From the NCBI RefSeq assembly GCF_004000905.1, contig NZ_BIMD01000021.1:1-64000 (forward strand): DNA of 64,000 bases, given 5' to 3'. Made by a program: the position numbers and the translations under genes. The stretch comes from Paenibacillus humicus NBRC 102415. GTDB lineage: Bacteria; Bacillota; Bacilli; Paenibacillales; Paenibacillaceae. Below the pieces are notes generated by a model. It did no database searches, was not told the DNA's origin, and saw only the letters and a list, made by a program, of their open reading frames with translations. Each line of letters opens with the position of its first letter. The first letter of the stretch is position 1. This document shows positions 15,548 through 23,665 of this stretch, piece after piece.

Positions 15548-17275
15548 GTGTACAAAAAGACAGGATTGACACTGGCAGCACTGATGATCGCAGGCAGCGT
15601 GCTTGCAGCATGCGGCGACGGCAACAATAACAGCAACTCCGGCAATACCGGCAACACCGGCGGAGATGCGGCCGGCAACACGGCAACGAACACCGCCGAA
15701 AATACCGGCGGCGAAGCAGCCGGCAACCTGGCCGCAGATCAAGTCTTCCGCATGAACCTCACTTCCGAGCCTCCTACTTTGGACCCGGCTCTGATGCAGG
15801 ACAACGTGTCCGGCACGGTTGCAAACGGCCTGTTCGAAGGTCTGACGAAAGCCGATAAGAACGGCGAGATCGTTGGAGGCATGGCCGAGAAATGGGATGT
15901 TTCCGAAGACGGCAAAACGTACACGTTCCACATTCGCCAAGGCTCCAAATGGTCCTCCGGCAACCCGGTCACGGCTCATGACTTCGAGTTCTCCTGGAAA
16001 CGCACGCTGGATCCGAAAGCGGCTACACCAGCTCCTTACGCTTACCAGCTTTACTACCTGGCCGGCGCTGAAGAGTACAACACGGGCAAAGGCAGCGTAG
16101 ATGCCGTTGGCGTCAAGGCGATCGACGACAGCACGCTGGAAGTCAAGCTGAAAAACCCGACGACTTACTTCCTCAGCCTGCAGACGTTCTACACATACTT
16201 CCCTGTAGACAAAGTCGCAGCCGAGAAGGATCCGAACTGGGCCAACGAAGCGGCAACGTTCTCCAGCAACGGACCGTTCAAGCTCGCTGCCTGGAAGCAC
16301 AACGATTCCGTTGAGCTCACTCCGAACGACGGCTACTACGGCAAAGCCGACGTGAAGCTGCAAAAAGTCCAGTTCTCCATGATCGCAGACTCCAACACCG
16401 AGTTCAACAGCTTCAATACGGGCAAGCTGGACTGGGCAGGAGCGCCGACCGGCACGATTCCGCTGCCGCAACTGGCCAAGCTGCGCAAAGAGAACAGCGA
16501 CAAGCTGCAAATCAAAGACACGGCGAACACGTACTTCTATATCTTCAACCAGTCGAAGAAGCCGTTCAACAACGCCAAGGTCCGCAAAGCCCTCTCGATG
16601 GCGATCGACCGCCAGCTGCTGATCGACCGCGTCGTATCCGGCGGCCAAAAACCGGCCTTCGGCTTCGTACCGCCAAGCATCACGGGCGAATCGAAGAGCT
16701 TCCGCGAGGAAACGCAGGATGCTTACTTCAAGGAAGACGTCGCTCAAGCGAAAACGCTGCTTGCCGAAGGTCTGAAAGAAGAAGGCATGGCTTCCTTCCC
16801 TGCGACGACGCTGCTCTTCAACACCTCCGATGCGCATAAGCAAATCGCTGAAGCTGTAGTCGACATGTGGAAAACGAACCTCGGCATCGAAGTGAAGCCG
16901 GAAGTCCAAGAGTGGAAAGTCTTCCTGAAAAACCGTACCGCTCTTAACTACGACATCGCCCGCGCAGGCTGGGGCGCCGACTACAACGATGCCATGACGT
17001 TCCTCGACCTGTACGTAACGGGCGGCGGCAACAACGACATCGGCCACAAAAACCCAGAATACGACAAGCTGATCAAGGACGCTTATGCTTCCCCGGTTCA
17101 AGCGGATCGCGTGAAAATGATGGCGCAAGCCGAAAAAATCCTCATCGAGGACGAAATGGCTGTAATGCCGATCTACTACTACACGAGCTCCGAACTGGTT
17201 AATCCAAAAGTCAAAGACGTTATCATGGATTATGCCGGCAACATCAACTACAACAACGGTTACTTTGAGAAATAA
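15548..17275 (+). CDS. oppA: oligopeptide ABC transporter substrate-binding lipoprotein
   Basis: The 575-residue family 5 binding protein captures oligopeptides outside the cell. The signal peptide ends at the lipobox VLAAC (Cys22) and is followed by a repetitive Asn/Gly/Thr/Glu linker to about residue 58. The conserved MNLTSEPPTLDPAL start, the VAEKWDVSEDGKTYTFHIR segment and the RKALSMAIDRQLLIDRVVSGG segment identify the OppA family. It starts with GTG after a GAGGGG ribosome site and leads the oppABCDF operon. Confidence 0.94.
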   Translation: MYKKTGLTLAALMIAGSVLAACGDGNNNSNSGNTGNTGGDAAGNTATNTAENTGGEAAGNLAADQVFRMNLTSEPPTLDPALMQDNVSGTVANGLFEGLTKADKNGEIVGGMAEKWDVSEDGKTYTFHIRQGSKWSSGNPVTAHDFEFSWKRTLDPKAATPAPYAYQLYYLAGAEEYNTGKGSVDAVGVKAIDDSTLEVKLKNPTTYFLSLQTFYTYFPVDKVAAEKDPNWANEAATFSSNGPFKLAAWKHNDSVELTPNDGYYGKADVKLQKVQFSMIADSNTEFNSFNTGKLDWAGAPTGTIPLPQLAKLRKENSDKLQIKDTANTYFYIFNQSKKPFNNAKVRKALSMAIDRQLLIDRVVSGGQKPAFGFVPPSITGESKSFREETQDAYFKEDVAQAKTLLAEGLKEEGMASFPATTLLFNTSDAHKQIAEAVVDMWKTNLGIEVKPEVQEWKVFLKNRTALNYDIARAGWGADYNDAMTFLDLYVTGGGNNDIGHKNPEYDKLIKDAYASPVQADRVKMMAQAEKILIEDEMAVMPIYYYTSSELVNPKVKDVIMDYAGNINYNNGYFEK

Positions 17276-17304
17276 GCCATACCGCTGAACAGCTGACAGA
17301 GAGA

Positions 17305-17375
17305 AGAAGGGATCGCGGCTGGAGCCGCCGTCCGGTGCTGGACACCGGACCGTCTCCGGCCGTCCCTTCTTTCTT
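17305..17375 (+). promoter_or_regulatory. hairpin between oppA and oppB, possible partial terminator
   Basis: An inner perfect 8-bp stem (GTCCGGTG 17330-17337 with CACCGGAC 17343-17350) sits inside an outer pairing of AGAAGGGA (17305-17312) with TCCCTTCT (17363-17370). The right arm runs into TTCTTTCTTT. This arrangement suits partial termination, making OppA more abundant than the membrane proteins. Confidence 0.72.
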
Positions 17376-17410
17376 TGCGGTTGGGCTGGGTAACGAAAAG
17401 AGGTGCTGGA

Positions 17411-18334
17411 ATGTTTCGATTCATCGTTCGGAGGCTCATCAATATCGTCATCTCGCTCGTCGTGCTAGCGTCAGCGACGTTTTTCCTGATGAAAGCCGTT
17501 CCGGGCAACCCTTTCCTTAACGAAAAAAACTCGCAGGCCACCATTGATGCGATGATGAAATATTACGGTCTGGACAAGCCGTTGTGGCAGCAATACCTGA
17601 CTTATATGAAAAACCTGTTCCAAGGTGAATTGGGCGAGTCGCTCAAGACGCCGGGGCGTTTTGTTACCGACATCATTTCCCAATCGTTCGGCAACTCCCT
17701 CAAGCTCGGCCTTGTCGCCGTTGTCGTCTCTGTCATCGTAGGCGTGGCGCTCGGCATGATCGCCGCGATGTACAACCGCAAGCTGATCGACAAGATTGCC
17801 GTGTTTGTCGCCATTCTCGGCATTTCCATTCCGAACTTCGTCGTCGGTTCCGTCATGCAGTATCTGCTTGGCGTCAAAGTCACCTGGTTCAACGTCGCCG
17901 GACTTGCAGGACCGATGGATTACGTATTGCCTACGATCGCGCTCTCCGCGCTGCCGATCGCTTTCATCACCCGCTTGACACGCTCTTCCATGCTTGAAGT
18001 GCTGACCGCAGATTACATCCGTACAGCCAAGGCCAAGGGGCTGTCTCCTATGCGCATTGTGCTGCGCCACGGATTGCGCAATGCGATTCTGCCGGTCGTC
18101 ACCTATCTCGGCCCGATGAGCGCCAACGTCATCACCGGCTCCGTCGTCGTCGAGAAAATCTATGCCATCGCAGGCTTGGGCAAATTCTTCACGGACAGCA
18201 TCGCGAACCGCGATTATCCGCTGATTATGGGCATCACGCTGTTTTACGCGGTCATTCTCATGGTGGCAAGGTTCCTGGCCGATATCGGCTACGCGCTGGT
18301 GGATCCGCGCATGAAGAAGAGCAAAGGAGGCTGA
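17411..18334 (+). CDS. oppB: oligopeptide ABC transporter permease
   Basis: The 307-residue DppB/OppB-type permease begins MFRFIVRRLINIVISLVVLASATFFLMKAVPGNPF, has six membrane helices and the ATPase-docking loop (ADYIRTAKAKGLSPMRIVLRHGLRNAILPV, about 192-222). The ATG at 17411 follows AAGAGGTG; the earlier in-frame codon at 17375 falls in the hairpin trail. Confidence 0.94.
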   Translation: MFRFIVRRLINIVISLVVLASATFFLMKAVPGNPFLNEKNSQATIDAMMKYYGLDKPLWQQYLTYMKNLFQGELGESLKTPGRFVTDIISQSFGNSLKLGLVAVVVSVIVGVALGMIAAMYNRKLIDKIAVFVAILGISIPNFVVGSVMQYLLGVKVTWFNVAGLAGPMDYVLPTIALSALPIAFITRLTRSSMLEVLTADYIRTAKAKGLSPMRIVLRHGLRNAILPVVTYLGPMSANVITGSVVVEKIYAIAGLGKFFTDSIANRDYPLIMGITLFYAVILMVARFLADIGYALVDPRMKKSKGG

Positions 18335-18341
18335 TTCCAAC

Positions 18342-19283
18342 ATGGACAACACAACTGACCAACGCCGGCCTTTGCCGGATCCGAAAAAGTTCATTCCGCT
18401 GAAGAAGCGGGAGAACATCCAGCAGCAGATGGCGCCAAGCTACACGACCTGGAAGCTCGCGATGATGAAGCTGACTTCCAACAAGTTCGCCATGGCTGGC
18501 GGCGTCGTTCTGATTCTGCTCATTCTGATGGCCATCTTCGGCCCGATGATGACCAAATACGACTTCCGCACGACAAGCCTGCTCAATTCTTTCCTGCCTC
18601 CCGGAGCCGATCATTACTTCGGCACCGACGACCTCGGACGCGATATCTTCGCGCGGAGCTGGAAAGGCGCGCAAATCTCTCTGACCGTGGGCATCATCGC
18701 CGCGCTTGCCGATGTCATTCTCGGCATCATCATCGGCGGCATCATGGGCTTCTTCGGCGGCAAAGTCGATGAAGTGCTCAACAAGATCACCGAAATCCTT
18801 TATTCGATTCCTTACCTGCTCGTCGTTATCCTGCTCGGCGTCGTGCTGGGACAAGGCATGCTCACCATCATCATCGCCCTTAGCGCGACGGGATGGATCA
18901 ACATGGCCTGGATCGTGCGAGGCCAGATCAAGCAGCTCAAAAATCAGGAATACGTCCTGGCGGCTCAAGCTGTCGGCTCCGGCGGATTCCGCATCCTTTT
19001 CAAGCATCTGATTCCGAATACGATGGGCCCTATCATCGTCACGATGACGCTGACCGTTCCGAGCGCGATTTTCGCCGAAGCTTTCCTGAGCTTCCTCGGT
19101 CTAGGCGTGCAATCCCCGGCTGCATCATGGGGAACGATGATCAACGATTCGATCGTAAGTTATCAGCTGTACCCTTGGACGCTTCTGTTCCCGGCCGGAC
19201 TTCTCTGTATCGCCATGCTGGCTTTCAACATTTTCGGCGATGGCCTGCGCGATGCATTCGATCCGAAAACCAAGGTGGAATAG
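18342..19283 (+). CDS. oppC: oligopeptide ABC transporter permease
   Basis: This 313-residue OppC/DppC permease has an N-terminal cytoplasmic stretch, then the OppC_N helix (FAMAGGVVLILLILMAIFGPMM) and the HYFGTDDLGRDIFARSWKGAQISL block typical of the family. The docking loop is EYVLAAQAVGSGGFRILFKHLIPNTMGPI. It starts 7 bp after oppB with an AAAGGAGG site. A 294-bp gap separates it from oppD, which is odd for an opp operon and holds the structured element at 19394. Confidence 0.94.
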   Translation: MDNTTDQRRPLPDPKKFIPLKKRENIQQQMAPSYTTWKLAMMKLTSNKFAMAGGVVLILLILMAIFGPMMTKYDFRTTSLLNSFLPPGADHYFGTDDLGRDIFARSWKGAQISLTVGIIAALADVILGIIIGGIMGFFGGKVDEVLNKITEILYSIPYLLVVILLGVVLGQGMLTIIIALSATGWINMAWIVRGQIKQLKNQEYVLAAQAVGSGGFRILFKHLIPNTMGPIIVTMTLTVPSAIFAEAFLSFLGLGVQSPAASWGTMINDSIVSYQLYPWTLLFPAGLLCIAMLAFNIFGDGLRDAFDPKTKVE

Positions 19284-19393
19284 GAAGACCCGACTATCGA
19301 AAGCTCTGTCTCCGCTGCTGCTGAGACGGGCAGCCGGATGACTTCTATACCCCGACAAGATGAAGTTGAATGCTTGCTGTTCGGCGCAGCAGG

Positions 19394-19507
19394 CGGAATT
19401 TCCCCGGAAAAGCGACAGCGCTCGCCTTTGAAGACCGGATTCCAACCCTGTAAGGGGATGGACAATGAAGGAATCCGGGCTTCAACAGCGATTGAAAGGG
19501 ACATCCG
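19394..19507 (+). ncRNA. structured element, copy A, upstream of oppD
   Basis: First of three related elements in the window. Pairings seen: closing helix CGGA-bulged A-TTTCCC with GGGACATCCG; small arm AGCG-ACAG-CGCT; long arm TTGAAG (19428-19433) with CTTCAA, then CCGGATTCC (19435-19443) with GGAATCCGG (19470-19478), capped by CCCT-GTA-AGGG. The segment CAACAGCGAT follows the long arm. It ends 70 nt before the oppD ATG in the sense direction. The arms covary with copies B and C, which supports an RNA structure. No named family was recognised. Confidence 0.7.
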
Positions 19508-19577
19508 ACCTGCGAAGCGCATCGATAGCGACATTCAACTTACTAGCTACCACCGACATGAGGAAGGTGAAACTCTT

Positions 19578-20555
19578 ATGGAACCGATTCTTACAGTCGA
19601 CGGCCTGCGCGTCTCTTTCCGCGTCCGCGGCGGCGAAGTGCAGGCCGTACGCGGCGTCTCCTTCTCGATGGACAAAGGAGAGGCGCTGGCAATCGTCGGC
19701 GAGTCCGGATCCGGCAAGAGCGTCACGGCCCAATCCATTATGCGTCTGATTCCTACGCCTCCGGGCGTTTTCAAGGACGGCTCGATCGTTTTCGAAGGCA
19801 GCGACCTGCTGAAGAAGACCGAGAAGCAAATGGAATCCGTACGCGGCCGCGATATCGGCATGATATTCCAGGATCCCATGACATCGCTCAATCCGACGAT
19901 GACCATCGGCGGACAGATTATTGAAGTGCTGGTCCGCCATCAGAATATGTCCCGCGGCGACGCCGAGAAGCGCGCCGTCGAAATGCTGCGGATCGTCGGC
20001 ATTCCGAATCCGGAAGCCCGCGTCAAGCAGTATCCGCATGAATTCTCCGGCGGCATGCGCCAGCGCGCGATGATCGCCATCGCGCTGAGCTGCGACCCTA
20101 CGCTGCTCATCGCCGATGAGCCGACGACCGCTCTCGACGTCACGATTCAGGCTCAGATCCTTCAGGTCATGAAGGACATGCAGGAGAAGCTCGGCACGTC
20201 GATCATTCTTATCACCCATGACCTTGGCATCGTTGCCGACATGTGTGATAAAGTTATTGTTATGTATGCCGGACAGGTCGTGGAGCGAGGCAACAAGTTC
20301 GAAATCTTTAAAAACCCTCAGCATCCTTACACCCAAGGTCTTCTGAAGTCCTTGCCGCGCATGGATCAGAGAAAAGACGAGCCGCTGATCCCGATTGAAG
20401 GCACGCCTCCGGATATGGCCAACCCGCCTCACGGCTGTCCGTTCGCGGCCCGCTGCCCGCACGCGATGGAAGTATGCGTCGAAGTCGATCCGTATATGTT
20501 CACGCACAGCCCGACCCATGAATCCAAGTGCTGGCTTCACGCCAAGCCGGAGTAA
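19578..20555 (+). CDS. oppD: oligopeptide ABC transporter ATP-binding protein
   Basis: The 325-residue ATPase has Walker A GESGSGKS (about 41-48), the Q-loop at QDPMTSLNP, the signature SGGMRQR, Walker [13 protein letters not shown] and the switch His in ITHDLG. The C-terminal oligo_HPY region with the C[12 protein letters not shown] cysteines that bind an iron-sulfur cluster or zinc in this family is present. The ATG at 19578 is chosen for the AGGAAGG site just before it; the open frame extends upstream to 19338 but runs through the structured element. Confidence 0.94.
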   Translation: MEPILTVDGLRVSFRVRGGEVQAVRGVSFSMDKGEALAIVGESGSGKSVTAQSIMRLIPTPPGVFKDGSIVFEGSDLLKKTEKQMESVRGRDIGMIFQDPMTSLNPTMTIGGQIIEVLVRHQNMSRGDAEKRAVEMLRIVGIPNPEARVKQYPHEFSGGMRQRAMIAIALSCDPTLLIADEPTTALDVTIQAQILQVMKDMQEKLGTSIILITHDLGIVADMCDKVIVMYAGQVVERGNKFEIFKNPQHPYTQGLLKSLPRMDQRKDEPLIPIEGTPPDMANPPHGCPFAARCPHAMEVCVEVDPYMFTHSPTHESKCWLHAKPE

Positions 20556-20569
20556 GGAGGACGAACAGT

Positions 20570-21541
20570 ATGAGCAACAGCAATCATGCGATGCTGGATG
20601 TAAACGACCTCAGCAAGTTCTTCGATGTCGGCAAGAACAAAACGCTGAAAGCCGTGAACGGACTGAATTTGTCCATCCGCAAGGGCGAAACGCTCGGCAT
20701 GGTCGGCGAATCCGGCTGCGGCAAGTCGACGGCCGGACGCACGATCATGCGTCTGTACGAGCCGACCTCCGGATCGGTTAATTTCAACGGCGAGAACATC
20801 TACTCGATGAAGGGCGCCAAGCTCAAGGCTCTGCGCCGCGAGATGCAGATGGTGTTCCAGGATCCTTACGCCTCCCTCAACCCGCGCTGGACGGTCGAGA
20901 ACATCATCGCCGAGCCGCTGGATGTGCACGGCCTGACGCCGAGCAAAAAGGAGCGCAAGCTGGCCGTCGAGAGGCTTCTCGACAAGGTCGGCCTGAATCC
21001 GTCCCATCTGACACGTTACCCGCATGAATTCTCCGGCGGCCAACGCCAGCGGATCGGCATCGCCCGCTCGCTCGCGGTGGATCCGAAGTTCATCGTGGCG
21101 GACGAGCCGATCTCGGCGCTCGACGTGTCCATCCAGGCTCAGGTCGTCAACCTTCTGCAAAACCTGCAGAAGACGGAGGGCCTGACCTATCTGTTCATCG
21201 CGCATGACCTGGCGATGGTCAAGCATATCAGCGACCGGATCGCGGTTATGTATCTCGGCAAGCTGGTGGAGATCGCGGAGAGCGACGATCTGTACGCCGA
21301 CCCGCGCCATCCGTACACCCAGGCGCTGCTGTCGTCCATTCCGGTACCGGATCCGGACTTCGAGGCGACCAAGGAGCGCATCGTGCTTCGCGGCGATCTG
21401 CCGAGCCCGATCAGCCCTCCGAGCGGCTGCCCTTTCCGTACACGCTGCCCGGCAGCTACAGAGCGCTGCGCGGCCGAAGTGCCGGAGCTGCGCCAAGTCG
21501 GCCCGAACCCTGGCCATCTGGCTGCCTGCCATTATGCTTAA
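20570..21541 (+). CDS. oppF: oligopeptide ABC transporter ATP-binding protein
   Basis: The 323-residue second ATPase has Walker A GESGCGKS, Q-loop QDPYASLNPRW, signature SGGQRQR, Walker B FIVADEPISALD and switch IAHDL, followed by the oligo_HPY C-terminus with GCPFRTRCP. It begins 14 bp after oppD with an AAGGAGG site and pairs with OppD as a heterodimer. It is the last gene of the operon. Confidence 0.94.
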   Translation: MSNSNHAMLDVNDLSKFFDVGKNKTLKAVNGLNLSIRKGETLGMVGESGCGKSTAGRTIMRLYEPTSGSVNFNGENIYSMKGAKLKALRREMQMVFQDPYASLNPRWTVENIIAEPLDVHGLTPSKKERKLAVERLLDKVGLNPSHLTRYPHEFSGGQRQRIGIARSLAVDPKFIVADEPISALDVSIQAQVVNLLQNLQKTEGLTYLFIAHDLAMVKHISDRIAVMYLGKLVEIAESDDLYADPRHPYTQALLSSIPVPDPDFEATKERIVLRGDLPSPISPPSGCPFRTRCPAATERCAAEVPELRQVGPNPGHLAACHYA

Positions 21542-21561
21542 TGCTTTTTTGATCGAGAACG

Positions 21562-21599
21562 AACCTCTGGTATCCTTTATGGACGCCGGAGGTTTTTTT
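21562..21599. terminator. terminator of the opp operon
   Basis: AACCTCTGG (21562-21570) pairs with CCGGAGGTT (21586-21594) with one G-U pair, followed by seven Ts. The convergent small gene at 21598-21786 stops at its edge. Confidence 0.88.
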
Positions 21600-21786
21600 A
21601 TCGTTTGATTCGAAGAGCGAATACGGAATGTATGGGATTCAATCGCTTGCGGGAGGGAGTTCCCATGTGTTCGGATCGGTTGAATTCGGTTCCTTTATTC
21701 GGCAGCAGAGGAGGCAGGCCCCGACTGGAGCGTTTGTGGAATTCCCTGATTTCGATTTCAAAGAGGTGGATCTGTTCGTAGGTCAT
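21598..21786 (-). CDS. small hypothetical protein, 62 residues
   Basis: The frame begins MTYEQIHLFEIEIREFHKRS and ends rich in basic residues. Support comes from an excellent ribosome site (AAAGGAGAGA, 8 bases before the ATG) and a stop against the opp terminator. I do not recognise the family. The frame is open further upstream to 21909, but nothing there resembles a start region. It could also be a chance frame. Confidence 0.4.
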   Translation of the reverse strand: MTYEQIHLFEIEIREFHKRSSRGLPPLLPNKGTEFNRSEHMGTPSRKRLNPIHSVFALRIKR

Positions 21787-22094
21787 CAATGCTCTCTCCT
21801 TTGATAGGAATGATAGGGTGGTCGTTCCGGCTCTGTACTTCCTTATCTTAGGAGCTTGGAGTGACAACAGTCTGTCAGCAATGGAAACCGACAGGAACAA
21901 ATGTTCCAATCAGGGGAGGCTTAATCAAGTAGGGCTTGAGAATCTGCGGGGATATTTTGCAGGAAACGTTCCGCTTGAGAAGAAGCCCTTGGCATTCAAG
22001 GAGTTCATGGGCATCGAAAAAAGTCCATAGGCATCATAAGATTCGGCGGGCATGCAAAAAGAGCCCCCGGCCGGTAAAAGGAGCCGTAAGAATA

Positions 22095-22132
22095 CAAGAA
22101 AAGCCCTTCGGCAGAAGTCCGCTCGAAGGGCT
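22095..22132 (-). terminator. intrinsic terminator after pspA
   Basis: On the minus strand, AGCCCTTCG pairs with CGAAGGGCT (22124-22132 and 22102-22110) and is followed by TTTCTTG. It lies 15 bp past the pspA stop codon. Confidence 0.85.
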
Positions 22133-22147
22133 CAAGGTTAATGTTCG

Positions 22148-22840
22148 TTATTCGCTTTTCATCTTGCGGCGGAGTTCGGCGAGCTGCTCGTCAATGACGG
22201 AGGCGCGGCCGGAATCCGGGGCTGGCGCAGACGGCTCATAGGAAGAAGCTGCTGTGCCGGAGCCGGGCTTGTAGTCTCTGGAGAGGCCGAGCTGAGCTTC
22301 CCATTGAAGAATTTTCTCCTCGATCCGGTCGAATCCGCGTGAAGCGATTCCCGGCTCGAAGCCATGAGAGAAGCTCGGCGCCTTGCGCTCTGCGGCAGCT
22401 TCCGCTTTTTGCAGGCGCTCGCTCAGATCGGAGCGCTTCTGGACAAGGCGGGCGAGCTCTTCCTGGGCGCCTTCGAGGCGGATATCGAGCTCGGCAGAAG
22501 CATGCTTGGCTTGATCGTACAGGCGGCCGTATTCAGCCGCCTGCTCCGAATAACGGAGTTTGGTTTCGAGGGCAAGGCGCGCTTCCGACTCGCGGCCTTC
22601 GGCCAATGCCTCTTCGGCTTTGAGCTGGTTGTGCTGCGACAGCTGCTCGCATTCATCGAGGCGCTGCTTGTAAGCGCGGGAGGCGGATTGCTGGCGGCTG
22701 AGCTCGCTTTTCATGCCGTCGATTTCCTCTTCCATATTGCGGATATACTGATTCATCATCAAAACGGGATTTTCAAGCTTGCTGATGACTTCGTTGGCGG
22801 TAGCTTTGGTCAGGTTCATGATCCGGTCGAATACGCTCAT
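22148..22840 (-). CDS. pspA: PspA/IM30 family phage-shock protein
   Basis: The 230-residue protein is almost entirely coiled coil (about 25-165) and matches PspA: MSVFDRIMNLTKATANEVISKLENP at the N-terminus, then MMNQYIRNMEEEIDGMKSEL. PspA forms ESCRT-III-like assemblies that stabilise damaged membranes. The C-terminus (about 185-230) is Pro/Ser/Ala-rich and ends in a short helix. The ATG at 22838-22840 follows AAAGGAG by 8 bases; a GTG three codons earlier is less likely. The pspC gene lies 60 bp upstream on the same strand. Confidence 0.92.
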   Translation of the reverse strand: MSVFDRIMNLTKATANEVISKLENPVLMMNQYIRNMEEEIDGMKSELSRQQSASRAYKQRLDECEQLSQHNQLKAEEALAEGRESEARLALETKLRYSEQAAEYGRLYDQAKHASAELDIRLEGAQEELARLVQKRSDLSERLQKAEAAAERKAPSFSHGFEPGIASRGFDRIEEKILQWEAQLGLSRDYKPGSGTAASSYEPSAPAPDSGRASVIDEQLAELRRKMKSE

Positions 22841-22899
22841 GGGATGCACTCCTTTATATTGGGTATGGCGGGCTTTATTCGTGCGGCAGTCGTCTCGGC

Positions 22900-23133
22900 T
22901 TAGCGGTAGGTGTAGGAATCCGGGGGAGGCGGTGCCGCGAAGCCGGACTCCTTGGGAAGGATGACAGCGGCGGCGGCATAGATCAGGAGGGCCGTACCGC
23001 AGCTGAATACGGCTGCGGCGATGAAGCCGATCCGGAGCAATCCGGGATCAATGCCGTATGTGCGGCCGATTCCTCCGCATACCCCCGCAAGCTTGCGATC
23101 TGTGCGCGAACGATACAAGGTTCTCATACTCAT
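22900..23133 (-). CDS. pspC: PspC domain membrane protein
   Basis: The 77-residue protein begins with the PspC signature LYRSRTDRKLAGVCGGIGRTYGIDP, followed by one hydrophobic segment (about 34-60) and a Pro-rich tail. PspC proteins act with PspA in the membrane stress response. The start follows AAGAGGAG; a second ATG two codons later is possible. It probably forms a two-gene operon with pspA. Confidence 0.9.
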   Translation of the reverse strand: MSMRTLYRSRTDRKLAGVCGGIGRTYGIDPGLLRIGFIAAAVFSCGTALLIYAAAAVILPKESGFAAPPPPDSYTYR

Positions 23134-23363
23134 GCATTCTCCTCTTGGCGCGGCGCCCTGCGGCGCTGCTTGATGTCCTTATTGTACCTCCTTGCCGGAA
23201 ACGGCGACACGGACTCCCGAATGTAATTGCACCTGGACCCGAGACCGGGCTTGCCTCCGCCCCCGGCATGTGAGCGCCGCCTAGTGGATGTGCGATGAAT
23301 GAAATGGCCGGCGGCTTCACAAGCTAACATCGCTTCACATTTCGATATCCGGGAGGTCCACTC

Positions 23364-23516
23364 ATGGGCAAGAACAAAGCATCCAAAGCAGAGGTCCAAT
23401 CCACGAAGCTGAACACTTTTGCTGAAAATGACACCGAGTTTTCCAATGAGCTCACTTCGGATGCCAAAGCGGCTTTCAGCGGCAAAGCGACCAAAGCAAA
23501 CCGTAAAAAAAGCTAA
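23364..23516 (+). CDS. small hydrophilic protein, 50 residues
   Basis: This short gene encodes a Lys/Ser/Ala-rich, acidic-patched soluble peptide starting MGKNKASKAEVQSTKLNTFA and ending KATKANRKKS. A GGGAGG ribosome site sits 7 bases before the ATG and a GC-rich hairpin follows the stop, so it looks like a complete small gene. The composition recalls small spore-associated or YfhD-like proteins of Bacillales, but I cannot assign a family. Confidence 0.65.
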   Translation: MGKNKASKAEVQSTKLNTFAENDTEFSNELTSDAKAAFSGKATKANRKKS

Positions 23517-23522
23517 GCAAAA

Positions 23523-23543
23523 ATCCCCCGCTGGATGCGGGGG
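23523..23543 (+). terminator. GC-rich hairpin after the 50-residue gene
   Basis: CCCCCGC pairs with GCGGGGG around a TGGAT loop seven bases past the stop codon. No U-run follows, so termination is uncertain. Confidence 0.55.
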
Positions 23544-23665
23544 ACTGTACATAGAACGAGTCGGCCGGTAAGGCGGCAAATCCGGAAAAGCGGCTTGAAT
23601 GCTTTTACCGCCGCAGCCTGGAAAGCTAGTTCAAGAGTGTTTGCGGCTGAACCAGCTTGTGAAGC

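Noticed and set aside
21818-22030. 70-codon frame with GTG start
   Set aside because: Weak ribosome site and no family; overlaps the leader of the opposing small frame.
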